Positions 44,043-55,396 of a stretch of DNA of 64,000 nucleotides are shown piece by piece. The DNA comes from Heterobilharzia americana (lineage: Eukaryota; Platyhelminthes; Trematoda; Strigeidida; Schistosomatidae). The DNA lies in the NCBI GenBank assembly GCA_944470555.2, contig OX104127.1, positions 45,870,934-45,934,933 on the forward strand, given 5' to 3'. The translations under genes and the position numbers were made by a program. Under the pieces are notes generated by a model. It was not told where the DNA came from. It made no database searches and was given only the letters and a program-made list of their open reading frames with translations. The stretch's first letter is position 1; every line of letters starts with the position of its first letter.

Positions 44043-46312
44043 TTAATTTAGTACAGAGGTGGTTGCACCTACCAGTGGCGCTCCTACATGCCGATCCGAT
44101 GTTCGGGGTGCAATAAAATTTTGCGGGATCATTGTGCGATGTGTAGTTCGTGGTTTACGTCCCATAAGTGCTTCTACAGGCGACTGCTGATTCGAGGTGA
44201 CACGGTACGCGAAGAGTAGTCGTCTTAAGTTTTCAGCGGAATTCCCCCCTTGAAGGTACCCGCGAAACGTTCTCCCTGGTAGTTCGACTGTGGGTGACAT
44301 GGTGGTGAGCGGATGTGAGTGGTGGAGTGCTGTTTACGGAAGTTATCAAATTAGCCGGAGGTAAACTGTTGAACATTGTCGGTGACGATAGTTTCTGGCA
44401 GCCCTTGATGGCTGAAGGCAACCGTCAAACTGCGTAATGTCATCGTCGTTCATGGGGGAACAATAGGCACAATCTCCGGCCATTCCGAAAATGCATCCAC
44501 GAGAACCATATAGGATGTTCCATCTGTCGGGCCTGCAAAATTAAGATGAATTCTCTCCCAGAGACATTCTGATTTTGGCCATGGTACCAGCAGGATTTTC
44601 AGGCGGTTTTTGACAGCTTGCTGGCATTGTGAACAGTATCTAACAAATTCGACAATCTGTTGGTCCATTTGAGGCCAGTACGCAAACCTTCGTGCGATCA
44701 CTTTCATACTGCCAATACCTGGGTGATCAGTATGAAATTGCCCAAGAATAAGCGGTCTTAGAGATTGTAGTGCCACAACTCTGTCACCAAACATTTGGGA
44801 ATTATCAACAACCTAAAGTGACTCACTGTTTCACTTCACCCTGGAGAGAGGAACTTGGCCAACGGCTTAAACTAAAGTTGACAGCTTCTTGTGGTGCTGG
44901 GTCTTTCAGTGTGGACCTCTTCATAACGCCGGTAATCACCGGTAGTGCTTGAACAGCACTGACGAGGTTTTCTGGGGCACAGTCTTTTACCAGAATTCCA
45001 GCGATCACCGCCTCCTTTTGGGACGTTGGACAATCACTGATTAGACGAGACAGGGCATCTGCTTGTCCGAATTCTTCTGTCCAGCCATACTGTATCTCAA
45101 AATCACACCCAAGAAGAATCAGTGCCCATCGCAGTAGTCTATTTGAGGAGCGTGCGGGATTCCTGATTTGCTCCCGAAAAAGCAGGAAAGTGGTTTATAG
45201 TCAGTCGAGAGGGTAAAGTTACGTACATATACCAGCTTGCAAAATCTCCGTGCCACAAAAACTAAAGCCAAGGCCTCTTTCTCTGTCTGTCTATAACGCC
45301 CCTCTGCATTGGTGAGTGTTCGTGAGGCGTGCATAATGGCCTTTTCTTTTCTGTTCGGAAATGCATGGAGGACCACCGTTCCAGCCCCATATTCTAAGGC
45401 ACCTGCTGCGACTATCGGCGACGTAGGATCACATTGGGTCGGCAGTAACTCTGAATTAAGCACGGATTTCTGATTACTAAAGGCGGACTCATATTCGCCG
45501 GACCACTTCGAAGGAACTTCCTTGCAGAGCAGTTGGTTGAGCGGTGATCATACGCTGTTCATTGGTGGCAGAAATGCAGAATAATAACTGAATAGGCCCA
45601 AAAAAGAACGAAGGGATGCGATGCGGCATCTGTCGAATCGCACGTGTGTTCTCAGGGTCTGGGTGTCGGCCAGAAGCGTCGAAGACATACCCGAGATATT
45701 TCACTGACCAGAGAAAGAACTGACATTCCTCCTGATGTAGGCGAGAACCAGCTTCTTGAATTCGTTGGAGTACCGATCCAGTGCGGCGTCGTAGCTCATT
45801 TGAACATCCGACAACCATAAGTTCATCATCTAGGTATGCAGCAACACCAGGAATGCCGTACGGTATTTTGTCCATCAACTAGTGAAAGATAGCTGGATCA
45901 ATCTTAATGCCGAATGGCAGGCGGTTATACTGGAACTGCCCCCTATTGGTGTTAGTAGTTAGTAGTTCTCTGTACTACCCAGTGACTTCAACTTGAAGGT
46001 GTGCATCTGCTAGGTCCAATTTGGCGAATACTTCTCCTCCATTTAACATGGTGAACAGGTCCTCTGGAGCCGGCAATGGACAGTGGTATGGTTCCAGAGA
46101 AGAGCTGAGACCGGTGGAAAATTTGGCGAATAGGCGAAGAGAACCATTTGGCCCTTTTGTGACAAGCATTGGAGCTGCACAGGTGGAGTTGGTTACTGGT
46201 GTCAGGACCCCTTGTTGCTCCAGACGTTGTAGTTCAGCGTTGACATAGGGAATAGAGACATATGGTACAGGTTCTTTTGGGCGAAAAACTGGCTTGAAAC
46301 CGGGTTGAAGAC
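44043..46312 (-). pseudogene. Gypsy-2 pol: RT, RNase H, integrase, antisense and decayed
   Basis: On the minus strand from 46312: LQPGFKPVFRPKEPVPY, GVLTPVTNSTCAAPML, VFAKLDLADAHLQVEV, then AAYLDDELMVVGCS (YLDD box, near 45845). RNase H follows (IVAAGALEYGAGTVVLHAFP; the usual first Asp is not present), with RYRQTEKEALALVF and TDYKPLSCFF. Integrase follows: HTDHPGIGSMK with CSQCQQ (HHCC) near 44640-44730, and HLNFAGPTDG, where the first catalytic Asp is Asn. ENLRRLLFAYRVTSN and MGRKPRT at 44160-44240 end it. The element would have the usual Ty3/Gypsy order. Several stops and frameshifts are present. Confidence 0.85.
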
Positions 46313-47189
46313 GATAATAATTTATTCCTGAATTTACAGGTGCATAGCATTTTTACAGTTACGGTTGTAACAGTTAGTGGTGGAAAATCCCCGGTAATAT
46401 TTTCTCCGACAAAAGATTTTTTACCATCTCTTCATTCCAGGCACTGGGAATTCCCACTCTGAAGAAAAAAAGTACAATTTGTTTTTTTGTGCTAAATTGG
46501 ATAAATGTCCACAGTAGCGGCCATGTTGCTCTGCCTTGTGTTTAATAGCTCGGTGAATATTTGCCACACTCCCCTGAGTTTCGGGGTCGATTGAGGGAAT
46601 CCGCTTCTGTAGATGAAGTAAGTATTTTTCTGCATTTTTGTATGCTGCTTACAGCTGCAATGGACGGAACAACGCCAGTCAATGAAACAACGGATTAATA
46701 AATGTCAAAAGGCTTCTTGCAAGTATCTTCGTGTGATGCCATAAGGATATTCATCACAGGTAGCATGATTGCATAGGAGCTGTCTGAAGACAGATGCAAT
46801 GATATTTAAGAAAAGTACTGATGAAGTATCATAATTCCAGTCCGATTGCAGGTTTCCGAGATTCTATTCACAATAAGAATAGAGGTAACAGGGAGCGGGA
46901 TACCAGGGCACAAGGAAGTTAATTATATGCAAATTTTAACTTATGTACATAATGTCATGCCTACTACTAAATGTATAGTCCTAGGTTTCATGTTTATATT
47001 CTTATTAAAAATGTGCTGCTCACTGTGTTTTGGAAATGCCATTTTCGAGGGGCTACATCTGAGGACGTCTCTAGTAGTGGTGGTAATAAGTGGGAGGTAT
47101 AGATGAACAACTCAATTAAGGAAGTATTCCCAATTATCCCTCGTATTTAGCGGGGAAGAGTGTGGGTTTACTGATCAGGGTGTGTCACT
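46313..47189 (-). other. Left end of the insert in Gypsy-2; repeat match 46314-46365
   Basis: Gypsy-2 pol homology stops at about 46312. The next 50 bases (TTTATTCCTGAATTTACAGG) match the left end of the repeats at 38214 and 63570. The remainder up to the LINE coding end at 47190 has no recognised gene; it is probably the 3' UTR of the antisense LINE that starts at 47190. Confidence 0.5.
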
Positions 47190-49790
47190 TCATATATTTA
47201 AGGAGCCTATTATACTGAGCGTTGTGAGACATAGTTGTGATTCGCTCTGTATGTTGCGGGGTTTGCCGGAGGATAGGAATTTTTCTAACATACGACCAAA
47301 CTGGACAGTTGAGCTCGAAGCCCTGATGTTAACAGGAAGATGGTCCCACATTTTCGAGTATTTAATCGGGAAGAAGTCAGCTTGGAGGGATGTTCCAAAA
47401 GATTTCATTTCGACGCTGTAGGCTTGATTGCGAAGAATATGACAACCTTCAGTGTGAAACGGACTTCCTCACTAGCTATGGAGGGTATCTTATGTAAAAT
47501 CTTGAAGAAAAATATGAGGTTAACCTTAAGACGTCTCATCCAAAGTGGTTGCAGATTAGGCGACGTACACCGAGATGCATAGTCCTGACCATATTCGTAG
47601 CCAAGTAGCCTGGATGTAAAGTACCTCTGCACACTCTCAATCTTAAATTTGTCGTCTATACGGACTCTCCCTTAAATAAACGAACAGTATTCTAACAGGA
47701 GTCGGACACAAGCTTTGTATGGCAATAATTTGGCTTCGTGGTAATGAAAGTTACGAATAATACAGACTGGTAGTATTCTGGGCTTACGGGTTTGTTTCGC
47801 AACATGTCCAGAGAATGTAAGGTCGTTAGGGTAACGGAGCCCTAAGTCAAGGACGCTATGCAGACTAGGTAGCATCACAGTTTGCAGAGACAACTGTAGA
47901 CGAATGGATGGTGCTCCAAAACATATCCAGCCGCACTTATCTAAGTTGAATTGGAGGTTCCATGTGGGGGACCAAGTGGTTGCTAGGTCAAGTTCGCTCT
48001 GTACTAACCTTTGGGAGTAGGACAGGTCGTCACATGAGAATGTGTACGCAATCTTTAGATCATCAGCAAACGAAAATGATTTACCAACCTAAAAGCACTT
48101 GCAAGGGTCATTAATATAAAGGGTGAAAGGAAGAGGACCGAGCATGCTACCCTGAACTACATCAGAAGTAGTGGGCCTAGGTTTAGAAAGCTGAGATTCG
48201 ATTTTTACAACTTGTGAACGGTTAAAAAGAAAAGATTTAATCCAGCCTACTAAGGGGTTAACAAGTTAAAGGGCTTGTAGCTTACGGATAAGTAGTGAGT
48301 GGTCCACGCGGTCGAATGCCTTGGATATATCAAAATAAAGGACAAGGATTGAGTTACGTTGATCACGGCTAGCGGTTAGGAAGTTAAAGAAGTCGAGGTG
48401 ACAGGTCATACATGAGCGTGACTTCAAGAATCCATGCTGACTAGATGTCACGACATTATTGTTGAGCATATGTTGAAGAATATCTTCTTTGACCACCTTC
48501 TCCATAATTCTAGACACAATTGGCGTGATATTTATAGGTCTGTAGTTATTAACTTCAGTTTTTGAACCAGGTTTGTTTCTGGGTATTATGAAGGACATCT
48601 TCCATATATCGGGGTACGTAGAAGTATCCATGGATATTGAGTATAGTTTAAGTAGCAATAACAAAATGTCAGGACCCCCATTTTTAAAGAAGTATGAAGC
48701 TATTCCGTCAATGCCTATGCTTCTAGAGAACTCAAGTGTTTTAATGGCTCTGTCAATGTTAGCACATATGAACTCAGTAGTGCCAATAGGTTCCGGTGTA
48801 GGAGGGGACAATTGGTCGCTAATTTTAACATTATTAGTGGAGATTGCTGACGGTAAGTGAACATGTTATTGAATAATTCACTTATTTCTTCAGGCTTACT
48901 GTAGACCTTACCATCGTGAGTGAGGAAAGGAATACTATGCTTCTGCCGGTTGGATCGCTTCTTTAGAAGTTCCCCAAGAGCATATGTTTTGGTGGAGCTA
49001 GCTAGTGCAGTGGTTTCATTATTTTTTGCTATCGTCTCCTGGTAATTACGAATGGAACTAAGGACATTAAGGGGAGATTTAAGCGCCCCAAAGTCGTGAT
49101 ACTTGAAGTAATTTGTCGAAAGTTTGTGCAGTTTTTGACAAACATTCTGAGATATAAAAGACTTTTTTGACATGGAATTTTTTGATTTTTTCAGAGGGTC
49201 TAAAATATCATTGCAGGCATAGAAATTAGAATATAGTATACTTAATGTCAGTTCTAGATCAACCGCGTTGAAGTGCATTCACCATTCACTACTTCTAGTC
49301 AACAAGTGAGCTAGATCCCACTCTGTCTTATCACAATTTCTGTACTTGGATTGTGAGGAGGTGGAGGCAATATACGTAGTGCCGGTTGAAGAAGGGAGTG
49401 GTATTGCACGCAGTACCACTTTGTGGTCGCTTCCTGGGAACTTGGAACTAACATATGTTGAAAGAGGACGAATATTTTGACATATAGCTAGGTCAAGCAC
49501 GTCCTCAGCCCTTGTCGGACTAGTGACAAATTGTTCCCATCTGAATATATCAACGTACTGAGGAAATTATCATATCTAGAGGGGCAGGTATACGTGTCCC
49601 ATTTAATTTCCAGTAGATTAAAGTCTCCACATACAATCTTGTGATCATATTGAAAGGAGGGTGCGTATTCAAGAGCATCATTGAGTAAGGACTCGTCTTC
49701 AGAGAACATCTTAGTTGCTCCTGCCGGCTGGATCGCTTTTTTAGGAGTTCCACAAGAGCATATATTTTGGACGGCAGGAGATGCTGTACA
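47190..49790 (-). mobile_element. Antisense CR1/Jockey-type LINE inserted in Gypsy-2
   Basis: Right to left: endonuclease tail (KIVCGDFNLLEIKWD near 49620; SSKFPGSDHKVVLRA near 49430), linker with YALGELLKKRS (near 48960), and RT with GIDGIASYFFKN, NNYRPINITPIVSRIMEKVV, SQHGFLKSRSC, YFDISKAFDRVDHSLL (48310) and FSFADDLKIAY (48060). C-terminal pieces run down to 47190 (WDHLPVNIRA). The RT motifs A and C are intact in sequence, but stops and frameshifts separate the segments. The N-terminal half of the endonuclease is absent, so it is 5'-truncated at about 49790. Confidence 0.82.
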
Positions 49791-49805
49791 CCGACGAAGA
49801 CAGGA

Positions 49806-50186
49806 TCAGAAAACATCCGCTAATTTTCCAATGACCTCAAAAGACTGACTCTCAGATGGTGTCTGCACCGCATTATATATGGTATTTGCCGGGATGTCTG
49901 ATAACCCCAACCGGTCAAAACAATCCAAACCCAACAAATTGAGGTCCACTTCAACAATGTTACATGTCGCATCAGTCGCATAACCATTGAAAGGGACATT
50001 ATATACTAGCTCACCGGACAATGGGAGAAGGCCGCCACACGCGCTCAGCGCCGTCTTCACCACTCTTTGAGAAGGTGGTGATCCAATATCACGCCAGAGC
50101 TTCTCTGAAATGATTGTTACATCAGACGCAGCGACCAACTGTAGTCTGGCCAGATGGCTATCGATTTGCACCACAGGGAACTTCAT
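49806..50186 (-). pseudogene. Gypsy-2 protease region
   Basis: Minus-strand frame with HLARLQLVAASDVTIISEKL, WRDIGSPP, ALSACGGLLPLSGELV and LNLLGLDCFDRLG. Position and the SDVTIIS segment identify the retropepsin-like region of a Gypsy element. The active-site triplet that should read DT(A/G) is VAA, so the catalytic Asp is lost in this copy. The frame ends at EVIGKLADVF, which in Gypsy elements leads into RT; here LINE sequence intervenes and RT resumes at 46312. Confidence 0.7.
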
Positions 50187-50339
50187 ATTGGGCAGTGCAT
50201 CACCTATATGGGTGGCTGCTATGTGAGAAGATCTGCCAATGGGTTTCGAATAGTTCCGCGACGAATTTCTTGTAGGGAGACCGGAACTTGTCGGCGCAAG
50301 TTGCCGCGACCACCGTTAAGCCCAATGGTGTTGCACTGG

Positions 50340-51189
50340 CGGCAACGATGCTGTTTATATGGTCAGAATCTGACGTAGTTGCAAGCGCCGCAAAGCCAAC
50401 AAGGTGAGGGCGGAGATTTTCTCATATCTTGCGAGGTATCAACTATAGATGGCAAATAGGGTGTGTTGGATGCACACGGGCCAGAATGCGAAGAAGAGGG
50501 ATACTTTGACGACTGGCGGACAGCATGGACAGCGTTGTTGGGTTCATCAGATTGGACCAACTTGGCATCATTACGAAGAGGTTGCAACCGTTGGAATCCA
50601 TCTGTCGTTTCATTAACAGTCAACTTAGAATCTTGGTTCAAACGGCTTAACAGCCGGATGCGAATATCTGAGAAGTCCGGAGGATGGAGGCTGCATATTA
50701 AAATTAGTAATCTGAATTGATCATCAGACAGTGGCTTCTGTCGAAGTTGCTCGCATTCTCGATTGGCAACTCCAACATGTGTTCGGAAATCATCATGCTT
50801 ATTCACTGTTAACTCCACGCATCGGAAGCGGATATTTAAGAGAGATGAATGGCAACCGAAGTGTTCTCTTAGCGATTCGGTTGTTCCGTTAAATGTGCTT
50901 CTGCGTGGGATCTGTAGTGGTATTAGATTGCCGTTTGTATGAAGTTCTGCCGAACCAAGTCTCCAGAGTAAAAGGCGGGTTTTTCAACCGTCATCCTGGA
51001 CAGCAAAATCAATTTTGAGAATGTCTTCAAAACGTCTGTGCTGAGTATCAAGCACAACATTGGTCTCTGGACCAGAGAAAAATTGGTGATGCTATTAACC
51101 AACCCGTCGACAGGGGAAGCCAAACTGGGAGCAGGCGAAGAGGATGAATGCAGCAGCAGCAGCAATCTTGTCACCATCCAAAATTTCAA
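50340..51189 (-). pseudogene. Gypsy-2 gag with zinc knuckles
   Basis: Two minus-strand frames (51189-50923, 50818-50363). The second holds DDQFRLLILICSLHPPDFSD and ends with CWLCGACNYVRFC followed, across a stop/frame change, by HRCRQCNTIGL. This resembles the paired CCHC knuckles of Gag nucleocapsid. The first holds the N-terminal part. Non-functional. It follows the 5' LTR at 51281-51617 with the correct spacing. Confidence 0.7.
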
Positions 51190-51280
51190 TATGCTTGAAA
51201 TGCTGTTCTAACATATATTCAATTTTCGAATGGCCCACCACCAGGAAATACGCCTCGTCGCCACTGCTATGATGTCGATT

Positions 51281-51617
51281 TGTGAGAACGAACGGATATA
51301 CTTAACGATTGGTAGTCGAGGGTTGAGGCGATGCAACCCGAGTGATTCACAAAAAGAAATCAAAAGACCGGAAACCAGATGAGTTTACAGCATCTCAAAC
51401 TGAAACATTTATGGGCAGAGACTGAACCCATTTATAAAGTTTACAGTGACCTTGGGAGACAGAGAATCATAAGTACACTTAAAGAGGCAGGATCCAATCA
51501 GAACACTAGGGGGCCATACGAAGTATGATCCATGTGCGGGAAAACAGCACGAATAAACAGTTCAAGTATATACATAACTGTAAGTGTGAAATATGAGGGA
51601 TATCGACATCCGTAACA
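51281..51617 (-). repeat. Gypsy-2 5' LTR (337 bp) with primer-binding site next to it
   Basis: On the minus strand it starts TGTTACGGATGTCGATATCC and ends CGTTCGTTCTCACA. A TATA-like CTTTATAAATGGG sits in the second half. Seventeen bases downstream is TGGCGACGAGGCG (about 51251-51263), a probable tRNA primer-binding site. Size and sequence type recall schistosome Gypsy elements such as Boudicca, but I cannot confirm the name. No matching 3' LTR was found in the window. Confidence 0.65.
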
Positions 51618-52496
51618 CTTTACATATGTGTAAAATTCACCACTGTTGAACGACGATGACTCCAGTCTTTAATCACTGGTACGACAGCAAATATTTTCAG
51701 TATTATCAATCTTAATCGCCGGCAAAGGTAAGATCTGGAGAGTAAGAGGTGCCTGAACCTAGACAGTCACCTGCATTAAATGATTGTATGGATACTGACT
51801 TATTCCTGAAATGATTGAAGTAAGTCATTGTTGGTCGATAAAGCTAGGAACATAAGAATTACTGCTAAAGTAGGCGTTTATCTGACGAAACACTGGGTTT
51901 TACAGATGGCTCGATCATGTCGACTACTCATAACGCAAACACTGAATATTGCGCCGTTTGATGTGAAAAAGGAATTGTGAGTGGGAATGATTTAATCTCC
52001 GAAAGTTGTGCATGTGCCGTAACCTGATGTTTTTCCTGCTCTTTTCATGGCTTTTAGATATGGTACTATGATGGGGTTTAATGTCCTTCCTTCTGTACCG
52101 TTCGACACTGCTCAAACTTCTTGGGTTTCCCTGCAACTATCAATTTGATGATGTATGTAAACTGGCTCCTTTCCCGTTAAATTTATAATCTGAGAGTAAA
52201 ATATTTATTTATACATGTAGAGTTTCCGGAAGGTTCTTTTCTATTTACATCACAACTACTGAGCTAGACCATGCTTCTTCAACTCCCTTTATCAATGGGA
52301 GTCTGGGTGGAGAACCTCATCGTGACCATTCGGACCTACCACTCAGCAGACCGAGAAGGCTTAGTATCACAGCCGATATACAAAAGCGTGAAATAGCGGT
52401 TGAACCACTCACTTCCCTTGAACAAACTGTTGAAAACAAAGCTGTGCACCAACTGTCAGATAAAGTGGTGACTCTTATGAACTATCGAGAACCGAC
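51618..52496. other. No gene recognised, left flank of the BEL element
   Basis: About 880 bases between the Gypsy-2 LTR and the BEL 5' LTR. It ends in CCGAC, the BEL target site. No frame or motif was identified. Confidence 0.4.
52492..52496. repeat. BEL target-site duplication, left (CCGAC)
   Basis: CCGAC is repeated at 58381-58385, directly outside the two LTRs. Confidence 0.85.
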
Positions 52497-53245
52497 TGTA
52501 ACGGAAAAATGATCTGAAAATCCTTCCCGATCACCCTTATTTGATTGTATTGACATTTATTTTAACATTTTTACCCTCGTTATGGATGGTGTACCTTTGA
52601 CCCTCGCCGGTGTAATGTTATTTGCTTGTTTAACTGTCTTATTTGACTTTACACTCGGTATTTGCCTTTGTATGTTTGAGACTTATTATGAGTGTTTCAC
52701 TTTCCTATTATGTGACGCTGGACTGTTGATAAGGTGATGTTGTTTTACTGCGCACGACATTTTGTTTTGGTTCAACTTACGGTTGTGCAGTGATTTGACT
52801 GTTTGTCTTTTGACTGTCTACTGGGAACGTTTGTTTGTTGATTTGATTCCTGTAGGCAGAGTTTTGATCCCTTTTGCCGGGAATATTCCTATTGACCGAC
52901 AGGTATTTAACAGTTGTATTTTTTAACCAGTTTTTACCGTGTAGTACGTATTTGTACCCGAGAACGTTTTGGACTGTATAGTTACCCAACGGCACTGTTG
53001 AGGTATTTTTGTAATTTGACATAACTTATTGTTGCTTTGATAGTACCACAGATTTTGTTACGAATCTACTATTGAATTACTACAAACCGTGTTTTGATAT
53101 TTCGATCCAACCTTTGACTGTGCGTCACTCGCGGAAGTTAGGAAGCTATACAGTAGAACGCAGGAACTAGTCAGATTCACGTCAGTTGGCACCGCCTAGC
53201 TATTTCCCGCGTTCAGGCCAAGATTATTGGATTCTGGCCGCTACA
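52497..53245 (+). repeat. BEL 5' LTR
   Basis: 749 bp. Differences from the 3' LTR counted by eye: T/C in CTGTTTGTCTTTTG, C/T in GGGAACGTTTG, C/T in AATATTCCTATT and C/G in GATTCACGTCAG. The gag frame is open back into the end of this LTR. Confidence 0.93.
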
Positions 53246-53322
53246 GTACTCAACAACCCGTCACTGCTGTACCTGGCAATCGCAAGGTGTTCCTTGAGTC
53301 AATTCCGGACGGGGAAGGTGAC

Positions 53323-53954
53323 ATGTCCATGGATCCGACCTCAGATACCAAGCAAGTCCCTCTTGATGTTATTTCATGCCGTGGCTCTGATAATGGTACA
53401 GTTATTGACTATAGTAAGACTAGTCCTTGTAGGACCTCTGCTCAGTTGAAGGTACGACAGTTGGATGAAAGGCAAGAGTTGGAACTTCGTGAATTCAAGG
53501 CTAAACAAAGACAGGAAAGGTTGCGTCTGCATAAAGAACTCAACTTAGATGTGAATGGGGGTTTAGGTGATACCTTTTCCTTGGATGATGATATAAAGTG
53601 TCACAAATCAGTTTGTCTTGGCATTGACCCTCATAGCAGTTCTGATCGTGAAACGACTAGCCAGGCGAGCAGCGCAGAAAACAAAGGGGTTGCCGCTACG
53701 TTGCCTTGTGTCAGTGTTGGCCATGAGTTACCGAAAGTAGAATTAAGCAGCTTTGACGGACATCCAGCCAAATATTGGAAGTTTATGAGGCAGTTTGAGC
53801 TCTACGTTGTCTCTAAGGTTGATGATGATGGACAGAGGCTGTTATACTTGTTACATTACTGTAAAGGTAAGGCCAGGGAGGCTATAGAGGAATGCATTAT
53901 GTTACCACCATCTGCTGGTTATCGTAGGGCTCGGGATATACTCAACGTTTGTTT
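53323..53954 (+). pseudogene. BEL gag, N-terminal part
   Basis: The frame is open from 53227, but the first good start is the ATG at 53323 (MSMDPTSDTK). It has a charged helical segment (LDERQELELREFKAKQRQER) and then the BEL Gag core ELPKVELSSFDGHPAKYWKF ... QRLLYLLHYCKGKAREAIE. Gag would form the particle around element RNA. The frame is lost at about 53948-53954, where FGRTHEVSRALLQDL continues one frame over; one missing T in a T run explains it. Confidence 0.85.
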
Positions 53955-54750
53955 GGAAGGACTCATGAAGTCAGCCGGGCCTTACTACAGGATCTGATGG
54001 AATGCTCGAACATAGAACAAAACGATGCTGAGGCAATGTCGAGGTTAGCTATAAAAATGGAAAACTGCGCTATAGCCCTAGAGCAAATGGACTATACTGC
54101 GGACCTTAACTCCTTGAGAACTTTAGAAGGTATAGTAAAGAAATTGCCCCGTGTGTTACAGATGAAATGGGCGGAGACTGTCGAAAAGCTAACTGAAACC
54201 GAACGAGAACCTACCTTCGCAGAGTTAACGCAGTTTGTGTCAGCACGTGCGAGCATTTTGCTAAGTAGGTTTGGACAGCTGGCAACAAGCAGTCGACGAC
54301 CAGATAGTAAAATAGCATGTTCCACGCAGCAGCTAGTACCCGTTGGGGGAGTCCTGAAACCTTCATGTATATTTTGTGGAGGGAACCATGTAGTCACAAA
54401 ATGTACCACATTTCTGTCGTTACCGGTGGATGAGAGATGGTCGAAGGCTAAAGAAACAGGTTGTTGTTTTTCATGTCTTAAAAGGGGCCACAGGTCCGTA
54501 GAATGTAAAATTCACAGGGTGTGCAGTGTAGAAGGTTGTAAAGCATACCATCACCCTCTGTTACACAAGAAGACCCACCACGCCGTAGGCGAACAACCGG
54601 AGAAAGGTAGTTGTGGATGCACTGAGTCTCTCAGAGAAAGCGTGTGTTTGGGCCTACTCCCGGTACGTGTAAAGCACGGTAATAAAGAGGTTTACGGTTA
54701 TGCTATCTTGGACAATGGCTCTGATACAACTTTGATCACGAAAATGTTTT
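53955..54750 (+). pseudogene. BEL gag C-terminus, zinc fingers and protease start
   Basis: Reads FGRTHEVSRALLQDLMECSN and LRTLEGIVKKLPRVLQMKW, then the BEL-type zinc-binding cluster CIFCGGNHVVTKC ... CCFSCLKRGHRSVEC ... HHPLLHKK. The protease follows (YGYAILDNGSDTTLITKM): the BEL active site with DNGSD in place of the usual DTGS/DSGS. The frame ends at a TTTT run (54747-54750), where one missing T would restore LQLLGLS in the next frame. Confidence 0.88.
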
Positions 54751-55396
54751 GCAACTTCTAGGATTGTCGACTGACGGCACAAAGACTATCATCAAAACTG
54801 TTAGTGGAAGTAGATTGGCGGACTCAGTCAGCAAGCCTTTCGAAGTTTATTCACTAGACGGAAACGAATGCATACTTATAGATCGAGCAGTTGTGGCAAG
54901 AGATCTCCCAGTACGGAGACCTAAAGGGTCGATGCGAGAAAGTATTAAAAGGTGGCCGCATCTGACTGACGTACCCTGGACAGAGGTGGAAGACGGGGAG
55001 GTATTGCTGCTCATCGGTTGCGATGTACCTGAGGCTCACTGGGTTCTAGATCAGAAGTTAGGGGGCAGAAAGAGCCCATATGCTGTGAGATCATTGTTGG
55101 GCTGGGTCGTGTTCGGTCCGACAAGCTTTCGTGAGCACAGGGAGAGGGTTGTGAATTGTATGTCTCGGTCAGATCTATTAGTCGATCAATGGAAGAAAAT
55201 TTACGATTATGAGTTCAGCGATTTGTACTCGGGAGATAAGTCGTTATCTCTCGATGACCTAGCCGCTGTAAACATAGTGCAGCGAGGTACTTATTGGGAT
55301 AATGGACATTTCGTTGTCCCCTTGCCCTGGAAAATGGAGTCCAAGAGAGTATACGGTGGATGCGAAGTAGCCAGGCGACGTTTGGAGAGTTTGAAA
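54751..55396 (+). pseudogene. BEL protease C-terminus and RT lead-in
   Basis: LLGLSTDGTKTIIKTVSGS begins it. LLLIGCDVPEAHWVLD and SLLGWVVFGP are the conserved stretch between protease and RT in BEL pol. RRLESLK ends it at the AAA run 55394-55396; one missing A would join it to TRLISSESL in the next frame. Confidence 0.85.

Noticed and set aside
52777..53022. 81-codon minus-strand frame, repeated almost unchanged at 57912-58157
   Set aside because: Its presence twice is due to the two BEL LTRs. It lies antisense in LTR DNA and has no recognisable domain.
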